From positions 1 to 12,235 of the forward strand of contig JAPSIJ010000042.1 of the NCBI GenBank assembly GCA_031178805.1: a stretch of 12,235 bases of DNA, written 5' to 3'. The position numbers were made by a program, and so were the translations under genes. Shown one piece after another: positions 1 to 8,797 of the stretch (position 1 is the first letter of the stretch; every line of letters begins with the position of its first letter). Under the pieces are notes generated by a model. The model ran no database searches. It saw only the letters and a program-made list of their open reading frames with translations, and had not been told where the DNA came from. The stretch is from Cellulomonas sp. Its GTDB lineage: Bacteria > Actinomycetota > Actinomycetes > Actinomycetales > Cellulomonadaceae.

Positions 1-1185
1 GTCGAGGTCGTGCTCGACGTCACGCCGTTCTACGCCGAGATGGGTGGCCAGCTCGCCGACCACGGCACGATCGTGCTCGACGGCGGCGCGACCATCGAGG
101 TCGACGACGTGCAGGCCCCGGTCAAGGGCCTGCCGGTGCACCGCGGCCGCCTGGTCGACGGCACGGTGACCCTGGACGAGCCGGGCGTCGCCACCATCGA
201 CACCGCCCGCCGCCTGGCGATCAGCCGCGCCCACACCGCGACGCACATGGTGCACAAGGCCGTCCAGGAGGCGCTCGGCCCGACCGCGACCCAGGCCGGC
301 TCGGAGAACGCGCCCAGCCGCGTGCGGTTCGACTTCCGCTCCGGCCAGGCCGTGCCCGGCGGCGTGCTGTCCGAGGTCGAGGAGCGGGTCAACACCCGCC
401 TGCAGGAGAACCTCGACGTCACGGACGCCGTGATGCCGATCGCCGAGGCCCGCGCGCTCGGCGCGATGGCCCTGTTCGGCGAGAAGTACGGCGACCAGGT
501 CCGCGTCGTGTCGATCGGCGGCGACTGGTCCCGCGAGCTGTGCGGTGGCACCCACGTGCGCCGGTCCGGCGAGCTCGGCCTCGTGACGCTGCTCGGCGAG
601 TCGTCGATCGGCTCCGGCGTCCGCCGGGTCGACGCGCTGGTCGGCGACGGCGCCTACGGCTTCCACGCCAAGGAGCACGCGCTCGTCGGGCAGCTGTCCG
701 GCCTGCTCGGCGCCCGGCCGGACGAGCTGTCCGACCGCGTGGCCTCGCTGATGACCCGGCTCAAGGAGTCCGAGAAGGAGCTGGCGACCCTGCGCGCCGC
801 GCAGGTGCTCGCCGCGGCGGGCTCGCTCGCGGCGTCCGCGGCGGACGTCGCGGGGACCCGCGTGGTCACCCACGACGCCGGCGAGGTCGCGGCCGACGAC
901 CTGCGCACCCTGGTGCTCGACGTCCGGTCCCGGCTCGGCGAGTCCGCGCCCGCGGTCGTCGCCGTCGGCGGCGTCGCCAAGGGCCGCCCGGTGGTCGTCA
1001 TCGCGACGAACGCCGCCGCCCGCGAGCGGGGCGTCCGCGCCGGCGCGCTCGTCAAGGCCGCGTCGGGCGTGCTCGGCGGCGGCGGTGGCGGCAAGGACGA
1101 CCTGGCGCAGGGCGGCGGCGCCGACGCCGCGCGCCTGCCCGAGGCCCTCGCGGGGGTCCGCGACGCGATCGGGGCGGGCGCCTGA
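1..1185 (+). CDS. alaS: Alanyl-tRNA synthetase, C-terminal part (5' end outside window)
   Basis: This is the 3' portion of the cytoplasmic enzyme that charges tRNA-Ala and hydrolyses mischarged Ser/Gly-tRNA-Ala. The frame is open from base 1, so the catalytic core lies upstream. Visible parts are the second half of the beta-barrel/editing module, with the zinc-site motif HTATH at bases 232-246 and the downstream CGGTHV motif at 541-558 (together the H-x3-H and C-x3-H editing-site ligands). A short coiled segment follows (about 740-800), then a DHHA1-type C-terminal domain. That domain ends in the glycine run around 1074-1095 and the KDDLAQGGG segment characteristic of AlaS. The stop is TGA at 1183-1185. 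ruvX follows closely, as in many actinobacteria. The domain order and both metal motifs make the assignment firm. Confidence 0.97.
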   Translation, partial: VEVVLDVTPFYAEMGGQLADHGTIVLDGGATIEVDDVQAPVKGLPVHRGRLVDGTVTLDEPGVATIDTARRLAISRAHTATHMVHKAVQEALGPTATQAGSENAPSRVRFDFRSGQAVPGGVLSEVEERVNTRLQENLDVTDAVMPIAEARALGAMALFGEKYGDQVRVVSIGGDWSRELCGGTHVRRSGELGLVTLLGESSIGSGVRRVDALVGDGAYGFHAKEHALVGQLSGLLGARPDELSDRVASLMTRLKESEKELATLRAAQVLAAAGSLAASAADVAGTRVVTHDAGEVAADDLRTLVLDVRSRLGESAPAVVAVGGVAKGRPVVVIATNAAARERGVRAGALVKAASGVLGGGGGGKDDLAQGGGADAARLPEALAGVRDAIGAGA

Positions 1186-1199
1186 GGCCGGGGTCGACG

Positions 1200-1853
1200 G
1201 TGCACGCGCACGGCGGCGGGGCCGCGGACGGGCACGGCGGCGGGGCCGCTGACCAGGTCGGCGGCGCCGCCGCGCCGGACCCCGACGCCGTCGTGCGCGG
1301 GGCCCGGCTGGCGGTCGACGTGGGCTCGGTCCGGGTCGGCCTCGCGGCCAGCGACCCGGACGGCCTGGTGGCCACGCCGGTGGCCACGCTCGCCCGCGAC
1401 ACCCGCCCGCCGCGGCCCGGTGACCTGCCGGCGGACCTCGCGCAGATCGTCGCCGAGGTGGCCGAGCGGAGCGCCGCGGCGGTCTACGTCGGGCTCCCGC
1501 GGCACCTGTCGGGGAAGGAAGGCGCTGCAGCCGAGGCCGCACGCGCGTACGCTGGTGCGCTGGCGCAGGCCCTCGCACCGGTTCCGGTGCGGATGGTCGA
1601 CGAGCGGATGAGCACGGTGACCGCTCATCAGGCGCTGCACGCGTCCGGCCGGTCCGGGCGTCGTCACCGGGCGGTCGTCGACCAGGCGGCAGCCGTGGTG
1701 ATCCTGCAGACCGCGCTCGACGCGGAGCGCTCCTCGGGCCGCCGGCCCGGCGAGCGGGTCCCGGTGACCCGCCCGGAGGACGCCCGCGACGAGCGCCCGG
1801 GGGGTCGGCAGGACGCGGGTCAGGCAGGACGAACCGAAGGGACGACCGAGTGA
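1200..1853 (+). CDS. ruvX: RuvX/YqgF family RNase H-fold nuclease (pre-16S rRNA / Holliday-junction resolvase family)
   Basis: YqgF-family protein. Relatives process the 5' end of 16S rRNA and have been called Holliday-junction resolvases. The RNase H-fold core starts at about residue 36 with the LAVDVGS strand (Asp40). GLPRHLSG follows, then VDERMST (Asp134) and VDQAAAVVIL (Asp161), which match the conserved acidic positions of the family. The GTG at 1200 gives 217 residues, longer than the usual 140-170. The excess is a His/Gly/Ala-rich N-terminus built on a 24-base tandem repeat and a charged C-terminal tail. An alternative GTG at 1293 would remove the repeat and give 186 residues. Neither start has a convincing ribosome-binding site, so the start is uncertain. 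The TGA overlaps the mltG GTG by 4 nt. Confidence 0.88.
   Translation: MHAHGGGAADGHGGGAADQVGGAAAPDPDAVVRGARLAVDVGSVRVGLAASDPDGLVATPVATLARDTRPPRPGDLPADLAQIVAEVAERSAAAVYVGLPRHLSGKEGAAAEAARAYAGALAQALAPVPVRMVDERMSTVTAHQALHASGRSGRRHRAVVDQAAAVVILQTALDAERSSGRRPGERVPVTRPEDARDERPGGRQDAGQAGRTEGTTE
1209..1256 (+). repeat. 24-bp tandem repeat, two copies, near the ruvX start
   Basis: Two adjacent 24-base units (1209-1232 and 1233-1256) both begin CACGGCGGCGGGGCCGC and differ only in their last bases. In the ruvX frame they encode HGGGAAD-type units twice. If translation starts at 1200 the repeat encodes a flexible His/Gly/Ala-rich leader. If it starts at 1293 the repeat is untranslated spacer after alaS. 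Confidence 0.8.
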
Positions 1854-3019
1854 GCGACCTGTTCCTCGGTGCTCCGCAGCAGGAGCACCACGAGGCGCCC
1901 CCGCCCTCGCGCCGCTCGCGGCGGGACACGCAGGAGCAGCGTGCCCAGCAGCGCAAGCACCGCCGCCGCCGCACCGCGGTCGTGCTGGTGCTGGCCCTCG
2001 CCCTCGTCGGCGGCGCCGTCTTCGTCATGTGGAGCGTCGTCGGCGGCCTGTTCTCCGGCGGCGGCTCCACCGAGCAGACCGTCGAGGACTTCCCGGGCCC
2101 CGGCAGCGGCGAGGTCCAGGTGACCGTGGCCGCCGGCGACACCGGCGGCGCCATCGGCGCCACGCTCGAGGAGGCCGGCGTCGTCGCGACCGCCGGCGCG
2201 TTCACCGACGCCTACGCGGCCAACCCCGCCGCCACCGGCATCCAGCCGGGCACCTACAACCTCCTGCTGGAGATGCGCGCCGCCGACGCGGTCAACGCGC
2301 TGCTCGACGAGGCCAACCGCGCGTCGTCGCGCGTGACGATCCCCGAGGGCTACACCGCCGCGCAGATCTACCAGCGGATCTACGAGATCACCACCATCCC
2401 GGTCGAGGACCTCGAGGCGGCCGCCGCGGACCCCGCGGCCATCGGCCTGCCCGCCGAGGCCGGCGGCACCGTGGAGGGCTGGCTCTTCCCCGCGACCTAC
2501 GAGGTCGAGCCCGGTGCCTCGGCGGCCAGCGTGCTCGGCCAGATGGTCCAGCGCACCACCGCCCTGCTCACCAGCAAGGGCGTCCCGCAGGACCAGTGGG
2601 AGACCGTGCTGAACAAGGCGTCGATCGTCGAGCGCGAGGGCAAGCTGGACGAGGACCGGGCCAAGATGGCGCGGGCGATCCAGAACCGGCTCGACAGCGG
2701 GATGCCGCTGCAGATCGACGCGATCGTGGCCTACGGCCTCGGCAAGTCCGGCACCGAGCTCACCACCGCGGACACCAGCGGCGCGCAGGCGCCGTACGAC
2801 CCGTACAACACGTACAAGGTCGCCGGCCTGCCGCCGACGCCGATCGCCTCGCCCGGCGAGGTGTCGATCGACGCGGTGCTCAACCCGGCCGACGGCCCGT
2901 GGCTGTTCTGGGTCACGGTGAACCTCGACACCGGCGAGACCAAGTTCGCCGAGACGTACGACGAGCACCAGGAGTACGTCGCCGAGCTCCGCGCGTGGCA
3001 GGCGGCGAACGGCGGATGA
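1850..3019 (+). CDS. mltG: Endolytic murein transglycosylase MltG (YceG-like)
   Basis: Predicted membrane-anchored lytic transglycosylase that cuts nascent peptidoglycan strands and so sets glycan length. The 389-residue protein has a charged, disordered cytoplasmic head (1-42, with an RKHRRRR stop-transfer cluster), one transmembrane helix (about 43-66), a Gly/Ser linker, a LysM-like region (about 89-160) and the YceG catalytic domain. Diagnostic motifs are IPEGYT (164-169), EGWLFPATYE (209-218), ASIVEREG (257-264) with the likely catalytic Glu261, and the late YDPYNTY...GLPPTPIASPG segment. The start is GTG at 1850, overlapping the ruvX stop as GTGA and preceded by an AAGGGA-like site at about 1837-1842. 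The stop overlaps aroE by 4 nt (ATGA). Its place between ruvX and aroE is the usual actinobacterial arrangement. Confidence 0.95.
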   Translation: MSDLFLGAPQQEHHEAPPPSRRSRRDTQEQRAQQRKHRRRRTAVVLVLALALVGGAVFVMWSVVGGLFSGGGSTEQTVEDFPGPGSGEVQVTVAAGDTGGAIGATLEEAGVVATAGAFTDAYAANPAATGIQPGTYNLLLEMRAADAVNALLDEANRASSRVTIPEGYTAAQIYQRIYEITTIPVEDLEAAAADPAAIGLPAEAGGTVEGWLFPATYEVEPGASAASVLGQMVQRTTALLTSKGVPQDQWETVLNKASIVEREGKLDEDRAKMARAIQNRLDSGMPLQIDAIVAYGLGKSGTELTTADTSGAQAPYDPYNTYKVAGLPPTPIASPGEVSIDAVLNPADGPWLFWVTVNLDTGETKFAETYDEHQEYVAELRAWQAANGG

Positions 3020-3987
3020 CGACGGGACGCCGGGCGGCCGTGCTCGGCCACCCGGTGGCCCACTCGCTGTCCCCGCGGCTGCACCGCGCCGCCTACGCCG
3101 CCCTCGGGCTCGACGACTGGTCGTACGACGCCGTCGACGTCACCGAGGAGCAGCTGCCGGGCGTGGTGGCGTCGCTCGACGGCTCCTGGGCCGGGCTGAG
3201 CCTGACCATGCCGCTGAAGCAGACCGTCATCCCGCTGCTCGACCACGTCGAGCCGCTGGCGGAGGTCGTCGGCGCCGTCAACACGGTCCTCGTGCAGCCC
3301 GGCGGCCGGCGGCCCGTCCTCACCGGGGCGAACACCGACGTGCACGGCCTCGTCGCCGCGCTCTCCGAGGGCCTGGCCGAGGCGGGCGACGTCGCGGGCG
3401 TGACGGCCGGCGGCGCGGACGCGGCGCCCGCCACCGGCCGCACCCGGACCGCGGTCGTGCTCGGCGCCGGCGCCACCGCCGCGTCCACCCTCGCGGCGCT
3501 CGCCCAGCTCGGCTGCACCGCGCCCGTCGTGCACGTGCGCTCCCTCGGCCGCACCGGCGGCCTGGCCCGCGCCGCGCACCGGATGGGCGTCGAGCCGGTG
3601 TTCCGCACCCTCGACACCGCCCTGCCCGCCATGGCCGCGGCCGACCTCGTCGTCTCCACCCTGCCGCCGCGCGCCGCCGACGACCTCGCGGCCGCGCTGC
3701 TCGCCGCCGACCTCGGGCCCCGGCCCGGCGCCGTGCTGCTCGACGCCGCCTACGACCCCCGGCCGACCGCCCTGCACGCCGCCTGGCGCGCCCGTGGCGG
3801 CGTCGCGGTGCCGGGGGAGCGGATGCTGCTGCACCAGGCCGTCGAGCAGGTGCGGCTGATGACCGGCCGGCCCGGGCCGCTCGCCGCGATGGACGGCGCG
3901 CTGGCCGCCGCGCTCGGCACGGCCCCCGACGGGTCCGACGCGGCCCCGGCCGGCACCGCGCCCGACCGGGCCGCGCCGCCCGCCTGA
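3016..3987 (+). CDS. aroE: Shikimate dehydrogenase
   Basis: Reduces 3-dehydroshikimate to shikimate in aromatic amino acid biosynthesis (cytoplasmic). The 323-residue protein shows HSLSP (16-20) for substrate binding, SLTMPLK (62-68) with the catalytic Lys68, GAVNT (86-90), NTD (106-108) with the catalytic-pair Asp108, the nucleotide-binding GAGATA (150-155) and MLLHQ (270-274). It is longer than the usual 270-290 residues because of an Ala/Gly/Thr-rich insert (about 120-143) before the Rossmann domain and an Ala/Asp/Pro-rich tail after about residue 300. The usual NRT-type cofactor-phosphate motif after the glycine loop reads VRSLGRT here, so NADP preference cannot be read with certainty. 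The ATG at 3016 overlaps the mltG stop. The next gene is not aroC/aroK, as commonly found, but the pilus locus. Confidence 0.94.
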   Translation: MTTGRRAAVLGHPVAHSLSPRLHRAAYAALGLDDWSYDAVDVTEEQLPGVVASLDGSWAGLSLTMPLKQTVIPLLDHVEPLAEVVGAVNTVLVQPGGRRPVLTGANTDVHGLVAALSEGLAEAGDVAGVTAGGADAAPATGRTRTAVVLGAGATAASTLAALAQLGCTAPVVHVRSLGRTGGLARAAHRMGVEPVFRTLDTALPAMAAADLVVSTLPPRAADDLAAALLAADLGPRPGAVLLDAAYDPRPTALHAAWRARGGVAVPGERMLLHQAVEQVRLMTGRPGPLAAMDGALAAALGTAPDGSDAAPAGTAPDRAAPPA

Positions 3988-3999
3988 CGGCAGGCCGGT

Positions 4000-4016
4000 C
4001 CCGGCTCGCCGCCGGG
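4000..4016 (+). terminator. Weak hairpin after aroE (possible terminator)
   Basis: CCCGGC (4000-4005) can pair with GCCGGG (4011-4016) across a 5-base loop, 13 nt after the aroE stop. There is no T-run after it, so it is at best a weak or factor-assisted terminator. It marks the boundary between the housekeeping block and the pilus locus. Confidence 0.3.
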
Positions 4017-4050
4017 TCCACTTCACCCGCCCCCGCGCGTCGTTGCGCCA

Positions 4051-4066
4051 ACCGGGCGACCCCGGT
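4051..4066. repeat. Inverted repeat just upstream of the pilB promoter
   Basis: ACCGGG (4051-4056) and CCCGGT (4061-4066) are perfect inverted copies around a 4-base centre. The repeat ends two bases before the -35-like box at 4069. It could be an operator or a short hairpin ending read-through from aroE. In DNA of this GC content a 6-bp arm is not rare, so the call is tentative. Confidence 0.35.
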
Positions 4067-4068
4067 CC

Positions 4069-4097
4069 CTCATCTCCGGCCACCCGGCTGCCGATGG
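4069..4097 (+). promoter_or_regulatory. Predicted sigma-28/WhiG-type promoter for pilB
   Basis: The -35-like CTCATC (4069-4074) is followed by a 15-nt spacer and the -10-like GCCGATGG (4090-4097). The GCCGAT core and the spacing match the FliA/SigD/WhiG promoter class (TAAA-N15/16-GCCGATAA), and the arrangement is repeated before pilT and pilA. This copy has the weakest -35 (CTCATC, not CTCAAG). A start of transcription near 4104 would give a leader of about 43 nt containing a small CAGGT/ACCTG hairpin (4109-4124) just before the ribosome-binding site. Confidence 0.6.
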
Positions 4098-4146
4098 TGC
4101 CTTCGGGGCAGGTGAACGGACCTGTCCTGCGACGGAGGGACACGGG

Positions 4147-5820
<1,674 letters not shown>

Positions 5821-5840
5821 GCACGCCGCCGTCCGCCGAA

Positions 5841-5854
5841 CGGCTCAAGAGCCG
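5841..5854. repeat. Inverted repeat overlapping the pilT -35 box
   Basis: CGGCTC (5841-5846) and GAGCCG (5849-5854) are perfect inverted arms around AA. The CTCAAG box of the predicted pilT promoter sits at the centre. Flanking GC-rich arms (CCGCC before, GGCGG after) could lengthen it into a hairpin after the pilB stop. It could act as an operator, a weak terminator, or neither. Confidence 0.35.
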
Positions 5855-5872
5855 GCGGCGCCCGGCCGATGG
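5844..5872 (+). promoter_or_regulatory. Predicted sigma-28/WhiG-type promoter for pilT (and pilC)
   Basis: CTCAAG (5844-5849), a 15-nt spacer and GCCGATGG (5865-5872). This is the best-matching copy of the three in the window, and it has the same spacing and the same -10 octamer as the pilB copy. It fits the FliA/SigD/WhiG class if TCAA is read as the -35 core with 16 nt to GCCGAT. Transcription would begin near 5879, leaving a leader of about 48 nt before the pilT GTG. Confidence 0.68.
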
Positions 5873-5926
5873 AAGCACTCGAGACGGTGCTGCACCCCAG
5901 CGGCCCGGTACGGGAAGGAATCGCCG

Positions 5927-7435
5927 GTGAGCGACCACCTCGGGGCACACCCGCACGCGCAGCCACTGCTGCCGCCCTACGACCCGGCGACCGTGGTCGG
6001 GACCGACGCCGGAGCCCCCGGAGCCTGGGCGCCGCAGCCGCCGGCTGCTGCCGCCCCGGCCGTGAGCGTGCCGCAGCAGCACGGCGCCGTCCCCTCGCTC
6101 GCGCCCGCTGCGGCGGCGCAGCCTGCCCCTCGTCCTCCCGTGCCGCCGCGATCCGACGCCGCTGTGCCGTCCGGGCCGGCGCCCGGGACGCGCGCCGCCA
6201 TGCGCGCAGGCACCGCGCCGCGAGCGGGCATGGGCGCCCAGGCCCGAGAGGGTGACCTCGCGCTCGACTCGGTCCTGCGCGCGATGGTCGAGGCCGGGGC
6301 CTCCGACCTCCACCTGACGGCCGGTGCGCCGCCCACCGTCCGGCTGTCCGGTGCCCTGCAGCCCCTGGACGGGTTCTCGCCCATGGAGCCCGAGTCGCTG
6401 CGGAGGTCCCTGTACGCGGTTCTCACCCAGAAGCAGCGCGAGAAGTTCGAGGCGAACCTGGAGCTGGACCTGTCGTACTCCGTGCGCGGCCTCGCGCGGT
6501 TCCGCCTCAACCTGTACCAGCAGCGGGAGGCGATCGGCGCGGCCTTCCGTGTCATCCCCTACGAGATCAAGCCGCTCGAGCAGCTCGGCGTCCCCCCGGT
6601 GGTCGCGAACTTCGCCGGGATGCCGCGCGGGCTGGTCCTGGTGACGGGTCCGACCGGGTCGGGCAAGTCCACCACGCTGGCCTCGATCATCGACCTCGCC
6701 AACCGCACGCGCCCGGACCACATCATGACGGTCGAGGACCCGATCGAGTTCCTGCACCGGCACAAGAAGGCGCTGATCAACCAGCGGGAGGTGGGGGAGG
6801 ACACCCACTCGTTCGCGAGTGCGCTCAAGCACGTGCTGCGGCAGGACCCGGACATCATCCTGGTCGGCGAGATGCGCGACCTCGAGACCATCTCGGTCGC
6901 CCTCACGGCTGCTGAGACCGGGCACCTCGTGTTCGCGACGCTGCACACGCAGGACGCGGCCCAGACGATCGACCGCATCATCGACGTGTTCCCCTCGCAC
7001 CAGCAGGCGCAGGTCCGCACGCAGCTCGCCGGCGCGATCCAGGGCGTCGTCTGCCAGACCCTGTGCAAGCGCGCGGACCGGCCTGGGCGCACCGTGGCCA
7101 CCGAGGTCATGGTCGCCACGCCGGCGATCCGGAACCTCATCCGCGAGGGCAAGACGCATCAGATCTACTCCGCCATGCAGGCCGGCGCGCAGCAGGGCAT
7201 GCACACGATGGACCAGCAGCTGGCCGAGCTCGTGAAGGCGGGCCGGATCTCGTACGAGACCGGGCTGGAGAAGTGCCACCACCCGGAGGACTTCAACCGC
7301 CTCACCGGCCGGTTCGGTGCGGCGGCGCCGATCGCCCAGGGCGGTATGCCGGCGCAGAACGCGCTGTACGAGACGTTCCCGACGCCGGCCGCTCCGCCGT
7401 CGGCGCCCTACGCGCAGCCCGGAGGGCCCCGCTGA
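5927..7435 (+). CDS. pilT: Type IV pilus retraction ATPase PilT, with long disordered N- and C-terminal extensions
   Basis: Cytoplasmic hexameric ATPase that depolymerises pili and so drives twitching or retraction. The 502-residue protein is well above the usual 340-370. Residues 1 to about 108 are a Pro/Ala-rich, probably disordered extension, and about 455-502 are a Gly/Pro/Ala-rich tail. The core begins near 110 with GASDLHL (124-130), then Walker A GPTGSGKS (241-248), VEDPIEF, the Walker B region ILVGEMRD and the His box ATLHTQDA. The AIRNLIRE signature at 400-407 is diagnostic of PilT and separates it from PilB. There is no tetracysteine motif. The GTG at 5927 lies 6 nt after AAGGAA (5915-5920). 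The stop overlaps the pilC ATG by one base (TGATG), so pilT and pilC are coupled. Confidence 0.94.
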   Translation: MSDHLGAHPHAQPLLPPYDPATVVGTDAGAPGAWAPQPPAAAAPAVSVPQQHGAVPSLAPAAAAQPAPRPPVPPRSDAAVPSGPAPGTRAAMRAGTAPRAGMGAQAREGDLALDSVLRAMVEAGASDLHLTAGAPPTVRLSGALQPLDGFSPMEPESLRRSLYAVLTQKQREKFEANLELDLSYSVRGLARFRLNLYQQREAIGAAFRVIPYEIKPLEQLGVPPVVANFAGMPRGLVLVTGPTGSGKSTTLASIIDLANRTRPDHIMTVEDPIEFLHRHKKALINQREVGEDTHSFASALKHVLRQDPDIILVGEMRDLETISVALTAAETGHLVFATLHTQDAAQTIDRIIDVFPSHQQAQVRTQLAGAIQGVVCQTLCKRADRPGRTVATEVMVATPAIRNLIREGKTHQIYSAMQAGAQQGMHTMDQQLAELVKAGRISYETGLEKCHHPEDFNRLTGRFGAAAPIAQGGMPAQNALYETFPTPAAPPSAPYAQPGGPR

Positions 7436-8661
7436 TGACCGACGCACGTGTCTTCGAGTACGCCGTCCGGGACCGCGAGGGCAAGGTGGTCAAGGGCCGG
7501 ATCGAGGCGGCCAACCAGGCAGCGGTCGCCAACCGCCTCCGGACGATGGGCCTCGCCCCGACGTCCATCACCGAGGTGCAGACGACCGGGCTGCAGCGGG
7601 AGATCACCATCCCGGGGTTCGGCGAGAAGATCACGCTCAAGGACCTGGCGGTGATGTCGCGGCAGATGGCGACGATGATCTCCGCCGGGCTGTCCCTCAT
7701 CCGCACGCTGGCGATCCTGGCGGACCAGACGGAGAGCAAGCCGCTGGCGAAGGTCCTCGGCCAGGTGCGCTCGGACGTGGAGACCGGCCAGTCGCTCTCG
7801 GTCGCGCTCGGCAAGCATCCGGAGGCCTTCCCCCCGCTGATGATCAACATCATCCGCGCGGGTGAGGTCGGCGGCTTCCTGGAGCGGTCCCTGGTCTCTG
7901 TCGCGGAGAACTACGAGGCGGAGGTCAAGCTCCGCGCCAAGATCAAGTCGGCGATGACCTATCCCGTGATGGTGTTCATCATGGCGATCATCGCGGTCGC
8001 CGCGATGCTCATCTTCATCGTTCCGGTTTTTCGCGACATGTACGCGAACCTGGGCGGCACGCTGCCCGTCCCGACGTTGATCCTGGTGTACATCTCCAAT
8101 GTCATGAAATGGGCGGTGGTCCCGCTCGTCATCGCGGTCGTGGCCGCGACCGCGTGGTGGCGCAGGCACAAGAACGACGCCCCGGTGCGCGAGCGGCTGG
8201 ACCCCCTCAAGCTGAAGACGCCCGTGTTCGGGCAGCTGATGCGCAAGATCGCTGTCGCGCGGTTCGCCCGGAACTTCGGCACCATGATGGGGGCCGGCGT
8301 GCCGCTGCTGCAGGCGCTGGAGATCGTCGGCCAGACCTCCGGCAACTGGGCGATCGAGCGCGCGGTCGCGGACGTCCAGGAGGCCGTCCGTCGAGGTGAG
8401 ACGCTCAGCGGTCCGCTCGGCCGACACCCCGTCTTCCCGCCGATGGTGGTGCAGATGCTCGCGGTCGGCGAGGACTCGGGGGCCATGGAGACGATGCTCG
8501 AGAAGGTCGCGGAGTTCTACGACCAGGAGGTCGAGTCGACCACGGAGCAGCTCACCAGCCTGATCGAGCCGCTGATGATCGCATTTCTCGGAGTCGTCGT
8601 CGGCGGGATGATCGTGGCCCTCTACCTGCCCATCTTCAACGTCTTCAACCTGATCGAGTAG
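7435..8661 (+). CDS. pilC: Type IV pilus inner-membrane platform protein PilC (GspF family)
   Basis: Membrane platform that connects the PilB/PilT motors to the growing pilus. The protein has 408 residues, normal for the family. It carries two T2SF (GspF) domains, about 70-195 and 272-400, shown by the paired signatures PPLMINIIRAGEVGG (133-147) and PPMVVQMLAVGEDSG (335-349). Predicted membrane helices are at about 176-198, 225-242 and 380-402. The N-terminal 60 residues are the usual YAVRDREGKVVKGRIEA cytoplasmic segment. The ATG at 7435 overlaps the pilT stop by one base and is preceded by GGAGGG (7421-7426) at 8 nt, so translation is strong and coupled. The stop is TAG at 8659-8661. A few low-GC codons (for example around 8026-8034 and 8098-8110) stand out but do not suggest separate origin. 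Confidence 0.95.
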   Translation: MTDARVFEYAVRDREGKVVKGRIEAANQAAVANRLRTMGLAPTSITEVQTTGLQREITIPGFGEKITLKDLAVMSRQMATMISAGLSLIRTLAILADQTESKPLAKVLGQVRSDVETGQSLSVALGKHPEAFPPLMINIIRAGEVGGFLERSLVSVAENYEAEVKLRAKIKSAMTYPVMVFIMAIIAVAAMLIFIVPVFRDMYANLGGTLPVPTLILVYISNVMKWAVVPLVIAVVAATAWWRRHKNDAPVRERLDPLKLKTPVFGQLMRKIAVARFARNFGTMMGAGVPLLQALEIVGQTSGNWAIERAVADVQEAVRRGETLSGPLGRHPVFPPMVVQMLAVGEDSGAMETMLEKVAEFYDQEVESTTEQLTSLIEPLMIAFLGVVVGGMIVALYLPIFNVFNLIE

Positions 8662-8673
8662 CGTGCGGCCGAA

Positions 8674-8695
8674 CGGGTGAAACGACGATCACCCG
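8674..8695 (+). terminator. Hairpin after pilC (possible terminator or operator)
   Basis: CGGGTGA (8674-8680) and TCACCCG (8689-8695) form a perfect 7-bp stem with an 8-base loop, 12 nt after the pilC stop and 9 nt before the pilA -35 box. No T-run follows, so simple intrinsic termination is not certain. Its position suits either partial termination of pilTC transcripts or a regulator site upstream of the pilA promoter. Confidence 0.45.
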
Positions 8696-8704
8696 GATCG
8701 GGGA

Positions 8705-8733
8705 CTCAAGATCTCCCGGCGGCCGGCCGATGC
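8705..8733 (+). promoter_or_regulatory. Predicted sigma-28/WhiG-type promoter for pilA
   Basis: CTCAAG (8705-8710), a 15-nt spacer and GCCGATGC (8726-8733). The motif and spacing are the same as before pilT, and the spacer is also similar (both contain CCGGCGGC). Transcription would start near 8740 and give a leader of about 65 nt, the longest of the three, before the major pilin start at 8805. Confidence 0.66.
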
Positions 8734-8748
8734 CATGGGTGCAGGAAT

Positions 8749-8766
8749 GACCGGCCGGTTCCGGTC
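8749..8766 (+). other. Hairpin in the predicted pilA 5' leader
   Basis: GACCGG (8749-8754) pairs with CCGGTC (8761-8766) around a 6-base loop. It lies about 10 nt from the predicted transcript 5' end, where a stem could protect the major pilin mRNA. The downstream part of the leader (8767-8792) is unusually A/T-rich for this genome and likely unstructured. The function is inferred from position only. Confidence 0.4.
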
Positions 8767-8792
8767 GGATGGATCAGAACTTTTCAGACATC

Positions 8793-8797
8793 GGGAG
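8793..8797 (+). promoter_or_regulatory. Ribosome-binding site that fixes the pilA start
   Basis: GGGAG (8793-8797) sits 7 nt before the ATG at 8805. An in-frame upstream ATG at 8769 has no such site and would add 12 residues to the leader, so 8805 is preferred. Confidence 0.75.

Noticed and set aside
434..442. GCCGATCG octamers in coding sequence (near 434, 2837, 4509 and 7326) as extra sigma-28 -10 boxes
   Set aside because: They lie inside genes, none has CTCAAG at 15 nt upstream, and they arise from common codon pairs in this genome.
1074..1130. G-rich run in alaS as a special DNA structure
   Set aside because: It encodes the Gly-rich segment found in the C-terminal domain of AlaS generally, so coding constraint explains it.
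4000..4146. A c-di-GMP riboswitch in the pilB leader
   Set aside because: c-di-GMP control of pili made this attractive, but the leader after the predicted start is only about 43 nt and shows no GEMM-like core; only a small 5-bp hairpin is present.
5869..6255. ATG within the pilT -10 box opening a 128-codon frame
   Set aside because: It is out of frame with pilT, has no ribosome-binding site, starts before the predicted transcript 5' end, and its product is low-complexity Arg/Ala.
7980..8110. Local drop in GC within pilC as a sign of transfer or insertion
   Set aside because: The stretch encodes a hydrophobic membrane segment (Ile/Phe/Met-rich), which lowers GC by amino acid choice; the reading frame and domain are intact.
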